In this document: piece by piece, positions 22,601-32,412 of the stretch | How positions within the stretch are numbered: the stretch's first letter is position 1 | Layout of the letters: the number at the start of each line of letters is the position of its first letter | Origin: Dipteris shenzhenensis | Taxonomy: Eukaryota; Polypodiophyta; Polypodiopsida; Gleicheniales | Assembly: GCA_047967505.1 (NCBI GenBank) | Contig: CM106540.1 | Length of the DNA: 64,000 nucleotides | Reading direction: 5' to 3' (one strand) | Notes under the pieces: generated by a model | Told to the model about the DNA's origin: nothing | Database searches by the model: none | Seen by the model: only the letters and a program-made list of their open reading frames with translations | Made by a program: the position numbers and the translations under genes

Positions 22601-25600
22601 TTTTTACAGATGTGCATGGCACTAAGGCAAAAATGGTATTTAATGCTCGATCAACCATGCAAAGCATATCCGATGGGCACGATACTTTGCATACACCTTC
22701 AACTAGGTGGAATTGACTTACATGCAAAGTGGCATTCCCATCGCATAAGTGCTTGATCGGATAACACACCTAGCAGCGTGTTTTTTTACGGATGTGCATG
22801 GCACTAAGGCAAAAATGGTATTTAATGCTCGATCGACCATGCAAAGCATATCTGATGGGCATAATACTTTTCCTATACCTCAACCTAGGTGGTATTAAAA
22901 TGTTGTCAAAGAGGCACACCCATCCGATAAGTACTTGGTCAGATTACATACCTAAGGGCGTGTTTTTTTGCAGATGTGCATACCACTAGGGAAAGAACGG
23001 TGTATAATGCGTGATCGACCATGCAAATCATATCCGATGGTGAAATTACTTTGCACACACCTCAGCCTAGTTGAAACGGACTTGCGTGCAAATTGGAGCC
23101 CCCATCCGATAAGTACTAGTTTGAATAACACACCTAGGACCGTGTTTTTTCATGGTTGTGCATGACACTAAGGCAAAAACGGTGTTTTATGCTTGATCAA
23201 CAATGCAAAGCATATCCGATGGGCACACTACTTTGCACACACCTTCAACTAGGTGAAATAGACTTACATGCAAAGTGGCACGCCCATCCCATAAGTGCTT
23301 GATCGGATAACATACCTAGCAGCGTGTTTTTTTACGGATGTGCATGACACTAGAGCAAAAATAGTATTTAATGCTCGATCGACCATGCAAAGGATATCTG
23401 ATGGGCACAAAACTTTTCGTATGCCTCAACCTAGGAGGTATTGAAATGTTCTCAATGAGGCACACCCATCCGATAAGTACTTGGTCAGATAACACACCTA
23501 ATGGCGTGTTTTTTTGCGGATGTCCATATCACTAGGGAAAAAATGGTGTATAATGCGTGATCGACCCTGTAAAGCATATCCCATGGTGACAATACTTTGC
23601 ATGCACCTCAACGTAGTTGAAACGGACTTGCGTGCAAAGTGGAGCCCCCATCTGATAAGTACTTATTTGAATAACACAGCTACAGCCGTGTTTTTATATG
23701 GTTGTGCATGACACAAAGGCAAAAACGGTGTTCTATGCTTGATCGACAATGCAAAGCATATCCGATGGGCACAATACTTTGCACACACCTTCAACCAGGT
23801 GGAATTGACTTACATGCAAAGTGCCATTCCCATCGTATAAGTACTTGATTGGATAACACACTTAGCAGCGTGTTTTTTTACGGATGTGCATGACACCAAG
23901 GCAAAAATGGTATTTAATGCTCGATCGACCATGCAAAGCATATCCGATGGGCATAATACTTTTCCTATACCTCAACCTAGGTGGTATTAAAATGTTGTCA
24001 AAGAGGCACACCCATCCGATAAGTACTTGGTCAGATAACATACCTAAGGGCGTGTTTTTTTGCGGATGTGCATATCACTAGGGAAAAAATTATGTATAAT
24101 GTGTGATCGACCATGCAAAGCATATCCGATGGTGACAATACTTTGCACTCATCTTAACCTAGTTGAAACGGACTTGCGTGCAAACTGGAGCCCCCATCCG
24201 ATAAGTACTAGTTTGAATAACACACCTAGGACCGTGTTTTTTCATGGTTGTGCATGACACTAAGGCAAAAACGGTGTTTTATGCTTGATCGACCATGCAA
24301 AGCATATCCGATGGTGACAATACTTTGAGCGCACCTCAACCTAGTTGAAATGGACTTGTGTGTAAAGTGGAGCCCCCATCCGATAAGTACTTGTTTAATT
24401 AACACACTTAGGACGGTGTTTTTTCATGGTTGTGCATGTAACTAAGGCAAAAACAGTATTTTATGCTTGATCGACAATGCAAAGCATATCCGATGGGCAC
24501 GATACTTTGCACACACCTTCAACTAGGTGGAATTGACTTACATTCAAAGTGGCATTCCCATCGCATAAGTGCTTGATCGGATAACACACCTAGCAGCGTG
24601 TTTTTTTACGGATGTGGATGACACTAAGGCAAAAATGGTATTTAATGCTCGATCGACCATACAAAGCATATCCGATGGGCATAATACTTTTCCTATACCT
24701 CAACCTAGGTGGTATTGAAATGTTCTCAAAGAGGCACACCCATCCGATAAGTACTTGGTCAGATAACATACCTAAGGGTGTGTTTTTTTGCGGATGTGCA
24801 TACCACTAGGGAAAAAACGGTGTATAATGCGTGATCGACCATGCAAATAATATCCGATGCTGACAATACTTGGCACACACCTCAACCTAGTTGAAACGGA
24901 CTTGCATGCAAACTAGAGCCCCCATCCGATAAGTACTAGTTTGAATAACACACCTGGAACCGTGTTTTTTCATGGTTGTGCATGACACTAAGGCAAAAAC
25001 GGCGTTTTATGCTTGATCGACAATGCAAAGCATATCCGATGGGCACAATACTTTGCACACACCTTCAACCAGGTGGAATTGAATTACATGAAAAGTGGCA
25101 TTCCCATCGCATAAGTACTTGATCGGATAACACACCTAGCAGCGTGTTTTTTTTACGGATGTGCATGACACGAGCAAAAATAGTATTTAATGCTCGATCG
25201 ACCATGAAAAGCATATCCGATGCACACAACACTTTTCGTACACCTCAACCTAGGTGGTATTGAAATGTTCTCAAAGAGGCACACCCATCCGATAAGTACT
25301 TGGTCAGATAACACTCCTAAGGGCGTGTTTTTTTGCGGATGTGCATATCACTAGGGAAAAAATGGTGTATAATGCGTGATCGACCATGCAAAGCATATCC
25401 GATGGTGACAATACTTTGCACGCATCTCAACCTAGTTGAAACAAACTTGCGTGAAAAGTGGATCCCCCATCCAATAAGTACTTGTTTGATTAACACACTT
25501 AGGACCGTGTTTTTTCATGGTTGTGCATGACACTAAGGCAAAAACGGTGTTTTATGCTTGATCGACAATGCAAAGCATATCCGATGGGCACAATACTGTG

Positions 25601-25812
25601 CACACACCCTCAACTAGGTGGAATTGACTTACATGCAAAGTGGCACACGCATCCCATTAGTGCTTGATTGGATAACATACCTAGTAGGCTCATGTTTTTT
25701 TACGGATGTGCATGACACTAGAGCAAAAATAGTATTTAATGCTCGATCGACCATGCAAAGGATAGCTTGGCATGTCCATCTGATGAGTACTTGATTGGAT
25801 AACTTCTCCCAC
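16655..25812 (+). repeat. Satellite array, ~182-bp monomers in higher-order repeats
   Basis: About 50 head-to-tail monomers share CATATCCGATGG near the start and GATCGACCATGCAAAG near the end. Three monomer classes can be told apart: GGTGACAATACTTTGC (A), TTCAACTAGGT with GCAGCGTGTTTTTTTAC (B), and GGTATTGAAATGTTCTCAAA (C). They recur in the order C-A-B with a period of 546 bp, for example the same C-class landmark at 17689, 18235 and 19327. Near 21185-21500 and 22440-22800 class B is doubled, giving 728-bp 4-mers. Landmarks 1274 bp apart (20966, 22240, 23514) equal 3+4 monomers. The first ~900 bp is divergent, as expected of an old array edge. ORFs of 60-65 codons recur once per repeat and have no coding meaning. 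Confidence 0.93.
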
Positions 25813-25952
25813 CAATAAATTAAGTACTAATTAAAAATTATAATAAATGAGTAGATTATTAAAAAGAGACTAATATTTATGTAATTGTTGCTACTGCAGC
25901 TTGCTTGCGAAGGACTCTCACAAAGGAGATGGATATAGATTTTGTTTAAGGG

Positions 25953-28900
25953 ATGGATGTGATTTTATGTAGCAAAAGAGAAGTAGTTGCATTTGCTACA
26001 ATCCATGATAGTGATCCCAATTCAGTTTGCCACTTTCAAAGACTTGGCGAAGATAAGGTGGCAGTTACTGTATCAAAGATTCTTAGCGCACATGTTGAGC
26101 TAAAGTATAAATGTGGAGATATGGAAACACTTGGAGATGTTATGCCCTACAATACATCCAACAAATCATTTATAGCATGGGACAAAGATGAGACTTATGC
26201 AACAGACATTATCAAGAATACAAAGTGCACCACCTTGGATTTTACTATAGGGGACATTTTACAAATGAGATCATTTGCAAATAAGACTGTAGCAGAAGGT
26301 GAAGTATTGGGATTTGAACAAGTGGAGCAATGGTCATTTGCACAGATGAGGATTCTAAAAGTCATTGATGATGGTATGGTTGATAACATAACATCCTTAG
26401 GTGCTCCCTACTATGAGGTAGGCAAGAATATGAGAAGGAGCATGCAATTTTTAAACATGAGAAAGAGGCACGTGGTTTTCAATGATAAAGACAACATATA
26501 CTACAATATCAAAGGACCTAAAAAGCGTGCCCATGTGCCAGGCTCTATCACTTCAAATGTGGATGATTTCAATATACTCAATTATAGAAGTGACATCTTA
26601 TCTGGAGTGGATGAGTTCATTGGTTTCGAGAAACAAAATGATTTTAGAAGCGAAGCCTTATCTGGGGTGGATGAATTCTTGCACAGTGAGAAGGGCAAAG
26701 GTTTCAATAGCGATGTCTTGTCAAGTGTGGATGAGTTCATGCATATTAACAAACCTGGTGTCAATCAAGCTTGTGGATTTGTGAAAGCCATGCAAGATGT
26801 CCCAATGAGTGATGTTCTCTCAGGAGTGGAAGAGTTTCAAGGTTCTCAATACTCTCGTAGAATATTGAATTCATTGAATGGTCCTAAGAGTATGTTAAAA
26901 ATGAGGATGAGATCAACAGAGGATTATTCAATATTTAACTTTGATTGTGATATGGACAAGGATGCAACGACCAATCATGGATGCTTGGTTACAAACAAAT
27001 GTGAGGAGAAGAAGTGCATAAATACAGATAACAACGTGCACGAGGAACGAAAACGGTCATACATATGCATGAAGAGAAAGCGAATCCAGGCAAATCCACA
27101 AAAGCAACCAAAGAGGAAGAGAGTAATGAAGGAGGAGAACATGTTAAATGCATTGGGATATCTATGTTGCAAGCGAAGATGTATGCGCTTCATTGATCTT
27201 GCAGACATCAGGGAATGTAGAGGACACGTGTGGCAAAGAAGAGGAAGCGAAAGAAATGAATACCTTCTCACAAGTCTCTCTTGCTTTCTTCAGAATGGCA
27301 ATAAAAGGCTAAGTTCAAGACAAAAGGTAAAACCTCTCGTAAATGGAAAAAGGATTTGCAATAAGGCATATCGCAATATTATTGGATTATCCCATGGTAC
27401 ATATTGGGATTTAGTCACCAAGGCAAAGGGCGGCAACAAATTTAGCATTCACGGTAATAGAGGAAGGTCCAAATCAAGAATCTCAACTGTCAGGGCAGCA
27501 ACAATTTTGCAAGACTTCATACATGAAAATCCTTTACCTCAACCCCATATATCTACCAAACTCCCTAACGGTGACGCGATCACTGAAATGCACCTTCCAA
27601 TGGGCTTGACAAAGCTCGAAGTATTTGACTCTATTGCAGAAAAGCAAAGGCAAAGAGGGGATGCCGTAGCTTCTTCTCATACTTTGTATACTCTTTGGAA
27701 GAAGAACTTTGGATATGTTAAAATCCCAAGGAGGCAAAAAATGTCAAAGTGCAATGTCTGTGATGATTTAAAGCGAGCGATTGAGAGTGCAACATGTCCA
27801 AATCAAAGGGAATTATACAAAAAAAACCAAAAATCTCATCATGACCTTATTCGACATTCCAGACAAAAATATGCATTTTGGAAGGAGCAAGCTATTTCGC
27901 ATCTTGATGACTACATGTGCCTTATTGTAGATGGCATGGATCAGAATACAACAACATTGCCTCGTTTTGTTGCCACTCCACCTAAATTACAAGGAAAGCA
28001 CTTTCTAAAGACACATCTATGTGGAGTGTTAGTGCATGGAATTAAGTTCTTTGCAGATATATGGATTGATTCCTTGCATCTACATGATAGCAATCAAGTT
28101 GTAACATCTATTATGAAGGCAATTCGCAATGTACATGCAGAAAAAGGTCGCCTGCCACCGACTTTGAGAATACAAGCTGATAATTGCTGGCGAGAAAATA
28201 AGAATGTACTCATGTTTGCATTCTGCTCCATGCTAGTTGCTCATCGAATCTTCAATGAGGTCGAATGTGGATTTTTGTATGTTGGGCATACACATGAGGA
28301 TATCGATCAGGTTTTTAGCACAGTCTCAAGGGAGCTTAAATGCAAGGATGTGGAGACAATAGATGACTTGGTAAGAAGATGTGGCAGGCAAGTTGGTGGT
28401 CGTAAGGAAAGTACAGTATGTGAGAGGCTCGAAAGAATGTATGATTGGAAGAGCTTCATTCTACCTTTCATACAAATGGGTGGTGATGCATTGATAGGTC
28501 ATACCAATCCACACTACTTTCGTTTTTTTAAAAAAGATGAAAAACCCGTAATGCAATGGCAACAGTATTCTCATGATACAAAATGGGAACCTGAAGAACC
28601 TTACAGTCTCTTAACTTCAATTCCCAGCAAGGAAAGGTATCCAACATGGGCTCCTATACAAGAACTTAATGAGAGGTCTAATTGTGAAATAGAAGGATTA
28701 AAAGCATTTATTACATACAAAGAGGAAATGCTCCGGAGATATCCTGATTCGAAGCCTACTTGGAGAGAACACACTACCACTGTAATTAACAAGACACAAA
28801 ATTTAATAAAGGACCTTGAGAGAATGCGAGGCTCAAAGGATGTCAAGGAAGAATGCAATATGTTTTGGCCAAATGTTCATAATGATTTGCACCCAGCTCC

Positions 28901-29396
28901 AGTCTTTGAAAATGAATTTGTATCATTACTCCCACGTCCATATTGTGGACCGAAGAAGAGAGAGTTTATGCCACAAGTAGATATAGAGGTCGATTGTTTT
29001 GTTGTGGTTCGGCCATCGGATGATGAATATGAGAATGTGAAGTTTTGGGTTGCAAAAGTAGTTGATGTGCAAAGAGATGACCAAGGGAGAGCTACAACAT
29101 TTACAGCGGTATGGTATGAGCCAAAGGGCAGGAAGGAGAATATGGATAACAACACATTATATACTAATTGTATAATGAAGGAGTGGGTCCCAAATGATGA
29201 AGCGGTCTCTCAAGTTTCGACGGAGACAATCATAGTGTCTTGGCATTCAAGGGCAAAGAAATCAAATAAGCGCATGGGATATGAGGTAGAAGGAAAAATA
29301 AAAATACCACAGCAAACTATTTTGCATATACACGAATTTTTAAGGATGCTCGCCATGGAGGAAGTAGGAGACAGCGCAAATGAAGAATGTCCATGA
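25953..29396 (+). CDS. DDE-type transposase (DUF7869/Sola-like)
   Basis: This is an intact, intron-free 1147-aa ORF. Residues 214-295 carry four copies of the nonapeptide [DE]-x-L-S-[GS]-V-[DE]-E-F (starting at 214, 234, 254 and 287). A basic nuclear-signal-like stretch lies near 373-395 (KRKR...KRKR). Cys clusters CCKRRC (405-410) and CNVC (600-603) suggest zinc binding. The RNase H-like core is marked by IVDGMDQ (Asp660), QADNCW (Asp743) and VGHTHEDIDQ (Glu782, Asp783, Asp785), matching the DG, QxDN and GHTHEDID motifs of DUF7869 proteins of transposon origin. The C-terminal ~150 residues have a barrel-like aromatic pattern (FWVAKVVDV, AVWYEP) that could read chromatin. The ATG at 25953 follows a tiny upstream ORF at 25930. 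It lies 1.7 kb from the right TIR. It is the likely mover of the 29-kb element. The superfamily name is less certain than the DDE call. Confidence 0.8.
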   Translation: MDVILCSKREVVAFATIHDSDPNSVCHFQRLGEDKVAVTVSKILSAHVELKYKCGDMETLGDVMPYNTSNKSFIAWDKDETYATDIIKNTKCTTLDFTIGDILQMRSFANKTVAEGEVLGFEQVEQWSFAQMRILKVIDDGMVDNITSLGAPYYEVGKNMRRSMQFLNMRKRHVVFNDKDNIYYNIKGPKKRAHVPGSITSNVDDFNILNYRSDILSGVDEFIGFEKQNDFRSEALSGVDEFLHSEKGKGFNSDVLSSVDEFMHINKPGVNQACGFVKAMQDVPMSDVLSGVEEFQGSQYSRRILNSLNGPKSMLKMRMRSTEDYSIFNFDCDMDKDATTNHGCLVTNKCEEKKCINTDNNVHEERKRSYICMKRKRIQANPQKQPKRKRVMKEENMLNALGYLCCKRRCMRFIDLADIRECRGHVWQRRGSERNEYLLTSLSCFLQNGNKRLSSRQKVKPLVNGKRICNKAYRNIIGLSHGTYWDLVTKAKGGNKFSIHGNRGRSKSRISTVRAATILQDFIHENPLPQPHISTKLPNGDAITEMHLPMGLTKLEVFDSIAEKQRQRGDAVASSHTLYTLWKKNFGYVKIPRRQKMSKCNVCDDLKRAIESATCPNQRELYKKNQKSHHDLIRHSRQKYAFWKEQAISHLDDYMCLIVDGMDQNTTTLPRFVATPPKLQGKHFLKTHLCGVLVHGIKFFADIWIDSLHLHDSNQVVTSIMKAIRNVHAEKGRLPPTLRIQADNCWRENKNVLMFAFCSMLVAHRIFNEVECGFLYVGHTHEDIDQVFSTVSRELKCKDVETIDDLVRRCGRQVGGRKESTVCERLERMYDWKSFILPFIQMGGDALIGHTNPHYFRFFKKDEKPVMQWQQYSHDTKWEPEEPYSLLTSIPSKERYPTWAPIQELNERSNCEIEGLKAFITYKEEMLRRYPDSKPTWREHTTTVINKTQNLIKDLERMRGSKDVKEECNMFWPNVHNDLHPAPVFENEFVSLLPRPYCGPKKREFMPQVDIEVDCFVVVRPSDDEYENVKFWVAKVVDVQRDDQGRATTFTAVWYEPKGRKENMDNNTLYTNCIMKEWVPNDEAVSQVSTETIIVSWHSRAKKSNKRMGYEVEGKIKIPQQTILHIHEFLRMLAMEEVGDSANEECP

Positions 29397-29499
29397 TTAA
29401 AGCTTTGCATTGAAGTCCATTGAAGGATTTTATTTGGGTACTAGGCAAGGAGCCAATCCAAGACAATTATAATCAGAGTCATCACCTCCTATGTCAAAT
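29397..29499. other. Transposase 3' flank
   Basis: This short AT-rich stretch follows the stop codon. No clear polyadenylation element is assigned. Confidence 0.4.
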
Positions 29500-29940
29500 A
29501 GAGTCAAAATATGCACTGGATGTCACCCAAGGGTCAAGGCTTGCCAAGACAATAGGGAGTTAATGCAGATGGCACCTGGCAAGGGACTATCACATTGAGC
29601 AATAAGACAATGGGGAGTCAATGCACCCAAGGGGCAAGGCTTGGCAAGATAACTTGTGGGAGTTAATGCAGATGGCACCTGTATTTTGCACTGGATGTCA
29701 CCCAAGGGTCAAGGCTTGGCAAGACAATAGGGAGTTAATGCAGATGGCACCTGGCAAGGGACTATCGCATTGAGCAATAAGACAATGGGGAGTCAATGCA
29801 CCCAAGGGGCAAGGCTTGGCAAGACAAGTGGGAGTCAAATTATGCAGATGGCACCTGGCAAGGGACTGTCGTGACATTGAGCAATAAGACAATGGGGAGT
29901 CAAATTATGCAGATGGCACGAATTGAGGCTCTTTAAGAGC
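29500..29940 (+). repeat. 175-bp tandem repeats after the transposase
   Basis: GCACTGGATGTCACCCAAGG starts at 29513 and again at 29688. Sub-blocks GCAAGGCTTGGCAAGA, AGATGGCACCTGGCAAGGGA and CAATAAGACAATGGGGAGTC recur up to four times to 29925. Confidence 0.85.
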
Positions 29941-30035
29941 AACAATTTAAATTGTAAACATATGTTCAATCTATATCATTTTGGATATAAAGACTCTAGC
30001 TGAGAGCAACGTCTCTCAATGTAATCATATAATAA

Positions 30036-31025
30036 TAGCTATAATTGCTATTATACCTCTTTGGTTCAATACAAAACTTGGGTCTTATGGCATCATGTCT
30101 TCTTTCTATTTATTAAAAGTTTTGCTAAATTTTGTGCATATTGCCGAGTGACAATGTTATTTTCATGAAATATTTAAGTCTCCTTTCATGGATTTATAAA
30201 TTTATCACGTCAACGAAAAACGTCAAGGAAAAATATTAAAAATAATTAAATTAACAAATAACTTAGATATAGCTAGAATTTCTAATATAGGATTATTTCA
30301 AATTCTTGCATGTTGGTGCAAAAGTATAGATTGAAAAAACAATATTTTTATGTGAATATGATAGTGCCACCTAGTGAACTTTTGATTTGGGAAGGAAAAA
30401 CGTCAAGTAGCTATAATTGCTATTATACCTCTTTGGTTCAATACAAAACTTGGGTCTTATGGCATCATGTCTTCTTTCTATTTATTAAAAGTTTTGCTAA
30501 ATTTTGTGCATATTGCCGAGTGACAATGTTATTTTCATGAAATATTTAAGTCTCCTTTCATGGATTTATAAATTTATCACGTCAACGAAAAACGTCAAGG
30601 AAAAATATTAAAAATAATTAAATTAACAAATAACTTAGATATAGCTAGAATTTCTAATATAGGATTATTTCAAATTCTTGCATGTTGGTGCAAAAGTATA
30701 GATTGAAAAAACAATATTTTTATGTGAATATGATAGTGCCACCTAGTGAACTTTTGATTTGGGAAGGAAAAACGTCAAGGAAAAATATTAAAAATAATTA
30801 AATTAACAAATAACTTAGATATAGCTAGAATTTCTAATATAGGATTATTTCAAATTCTTGCATGTTGGTGCAAAAGTATAGATTGAAAAAACAATATTTT
30901 TATGTGAATATGATAGTGCCACAAAGTGAACTTTTGATTTGGGAAGAATATTTTCAAGAAAGTAAAATTTTGATTTGGGAAGGATATTTTCACAAAGTAA
31001 AGTTTTCATTTGGGAAGGATTTTTG
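30036..31025 (+). repeat. 372-bp tandem repeat and right subterminal repeats
   Basis: The unit starting TAGCTATAATTGCTATTATA at 30036 repeats at 30408 almost without change. A third, partial copy (the GAAAAATATTAAAAATAATT part) runs from about 30778 to 30930. From 30925 to 31020 there are three shorter repeats of a ~36-bp unit, TTTGATTTGGGAAGGATATT followed by TTCA(A/C)(G/A)AAAGTAAA. These lie within 150 bp of the right TIR and are good candidates for transposase sites. Confidence 0.85.
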
Positions 31026-31050
31026 GGCTTCGTCCAAAAACAACACAAAA

Positions 31051-31080
31051 AGTCCAAAATTAATGAAATAGGTGTTGTGT
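31051..31080 (-). repeat. Right 26-bp TIR and right TSD (GTGT)
   Basis: Bases 31051-31076 are the exact reverse complement of 1654-1679. GTGT at 31077-31080 duplicates 1650-1653. Confidence 0.93.
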
Positions 31081-31123
31081 TGATTGATTAAGACAGTAGG
31101 ACGGTGGTCATGGAAGTCGAAAT

Positions 31124-31157
<34 letters not shown>

Positions 31158-31164
31158 TCAACTA
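31077..31164 (+). rRNA. 28S rRNA fragment downstream of the transposon
   Basis: TGATTGATTAAGACAGTAGG, GTCATGGAAGTCG and CGCTAAGGAGTGTGTAACAA continue 28S from the point where it stopped at 1653. Homology ends at GAATCAACTA (31164), where 28S should continue with GCCC. The next base starts a copia fragment, so the rest of the rRNA gene is lost here. Confidence 0.92.
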
Positions 31165-31498
31165 TGAAAAGATCAGGATTTGTGGAGACTGGTGATGATA
31201 CTGCACATCCTATTGTGCAAATTGATAAAATTTCTTTATCTATGCCGGATGGGATACCTGTCTGATGTATTTTATGTCCCGAATATCACCAAGAACTTGG
31301 TTTCTATTGGTCAAATGGTTGGAGCAGGGCTTGCAAGTCAGATTTAATCCTCATGGATGCTTTGTTGAGGATATGAAAAATAAAGGTCGCTTGATAGCAA
31401 AAGGAAAGAAGAAGGGCAGGATGTTTACGTTGGATGCGGACATGCCTGAATTGAGTGCAGCAATGTTTGCATATGGGACCGGTGTAGCAAAAGCATAG
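31165..31498 (+). pseudogene. Ty1/copia fragment (protease to pre-integrase)
   Basis: The start reads RSGFVETGDDTAHPI and then, after a stop and a frame change near 31264, VFYVPNITKNLVSIG and LQVRFNPHGCFVED, LIAKGKKKGRMFTLD. This is the copia gag-pol stretch between the protease and the GAG-pre-integrase motif. It lacks all catalytic domains and joins directly to 28S sequence at its left edge. Confidence 0.75.
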
Positions 31499-32412
31499 CT
31501 TCTATCCTGTACATGTTATCTTCAATTGTGGAGAGTTTCTTTGGATCTTTGATGCAAGTTGGACGTCTAGAGACATTGTCAATATATTTCTCTCAGATGA
31601 GGTCATAATGGTTATTATACTCATCTCTTGTAATGAGATTGTGAGATAAAACCTTCTAGATAGCAAGGATATTATCTTTGAGTTGTTTTGGATCGAGAGC
31701 TATTTCTTCCAAACTTTGCAAGTGTTATTACAAGTATGACTTGTTTTGGAGGTCTTTTCCAATCTAGAAATGATAGATTGTCAAGATGCTCTTGTCGGAA
31801 GAATTCATCTTCCTTCATCTTTGCCAAAAGTGATGATATACAATGTTCATAATATATTGGTTATATGTCTTTTAGCATCAAGGATATTTAATTAATATAC
31901 TAATCAATGTGGGGTCATAAGGAAATGACAACCATACACCTAAAGGTTTTCAGATTGTATTTTAAGGTCTGTGGTATAGATGGCACCCCCTTCAACTCCA
32001 TATGCAATTGCTCATACTGGCACCGCTTTTGATGGACTTTGATTGGGGTACTGAGGTAGCAAAAGATAGATGGAAAAGCTTTAATCTTAGGCTACGGCTC
32101 AAGTTGCTTATGAAGGATGGCTCAGATTTGATATAGTGTGCTAGGCTTCGTGAAGAGCTCTTGGCAAAAGGCAAGTGGCCAGCAATTGAGCAGGAGAGCA
32201 TGCAACTTAGAGAGAGTGAGACGGGACCTCTTGGCCACAAGGCTCAGTGCGTAAATGTTCAAGGACGCTATCTATTCAAAAGGATCCTGGAGGCACAAGT
32301 AGGCTTAAGTCCCATACAAGAGCATCTGGGCCAGTGCTAAGACAAGAAGGCCGATGATCGACAAGCAAGCTTGAAGTCGGTACAATCATTTGCTAGAGAT
32401 TATACCTTAGCT
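31499..32412. other. Unassigned TE-like spacer
   Basis: No continuing copia frame or other ORF was recognised. The 3' half contains short coding-like scraps (around 32040-32330) with stops in all frames. Confidence 0.4.

Larger units (their letters stand above)
1654..31076. mobile_element. Giant TIR DNA transposon inserted in 28S rDNA
   Basis: The element is 29,423 bp long. Its first 26 bases (1654-1679, starting AACACCTATTTC) are the exact reverse complement of its last 26 (31051-31076, ending GAAATAGGTGTT). GTGT directly flanks both ends (1650-1653 and 31077-31080). Deleting the element plus one GTGT restores an uninterrupted 28S stretch, which fixes both boundaries to the base. A multi-intron protease-module gene reads leftward near the left end. 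An intact 1147-codon DDE transposase reads rightward near the right end. Between them are pyrimidine-rich DNA, a palindrome array and a 9-kb satellite. A 4-bp TSD is known for Sola-type transposons. It does not fit CACTA (3 bp), hAT, MULE, KDZ (8 bp) or Polinton (6 bp). Whether all cargo is ancestral to the element, or some arrived later, cannot be told from one copy. Confidence 0.92.

Noticed and set aside
17689-25530. Many 60-84-codon ORFs in the satellite
   Set aside because: They recur once per repeat in the same place, cross monomer boundaries and vary freely. They are by-products of the repeat.
16655-25812. Regular spaced repeats resembling a CRISPR array
   Set aside because: The whole 182-bp unit is repeated, there are no unique spacers, and the sequence is eukaryotic satellite DNA.
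1654-31076. Polinton/Maverick, CACTA, KDZ or Dada as the class of the giant element
   Set aside because: No DNA polymerase B or capsid gene is present, and the TSD is 4 bp rather than 6 (Polinton), 3 (CACTA), 8 (KDZ) or 6-7 bp (Dada). The ends are AACACC rather than CACTA.
1654-31076. R1/R2-type non-LTR insertion in 28S
   Set aside because: No reverse transcriptase or poly-A end lies between the 28S halves. Perfect TIRs and a short TSD show a cut-and-paste element.
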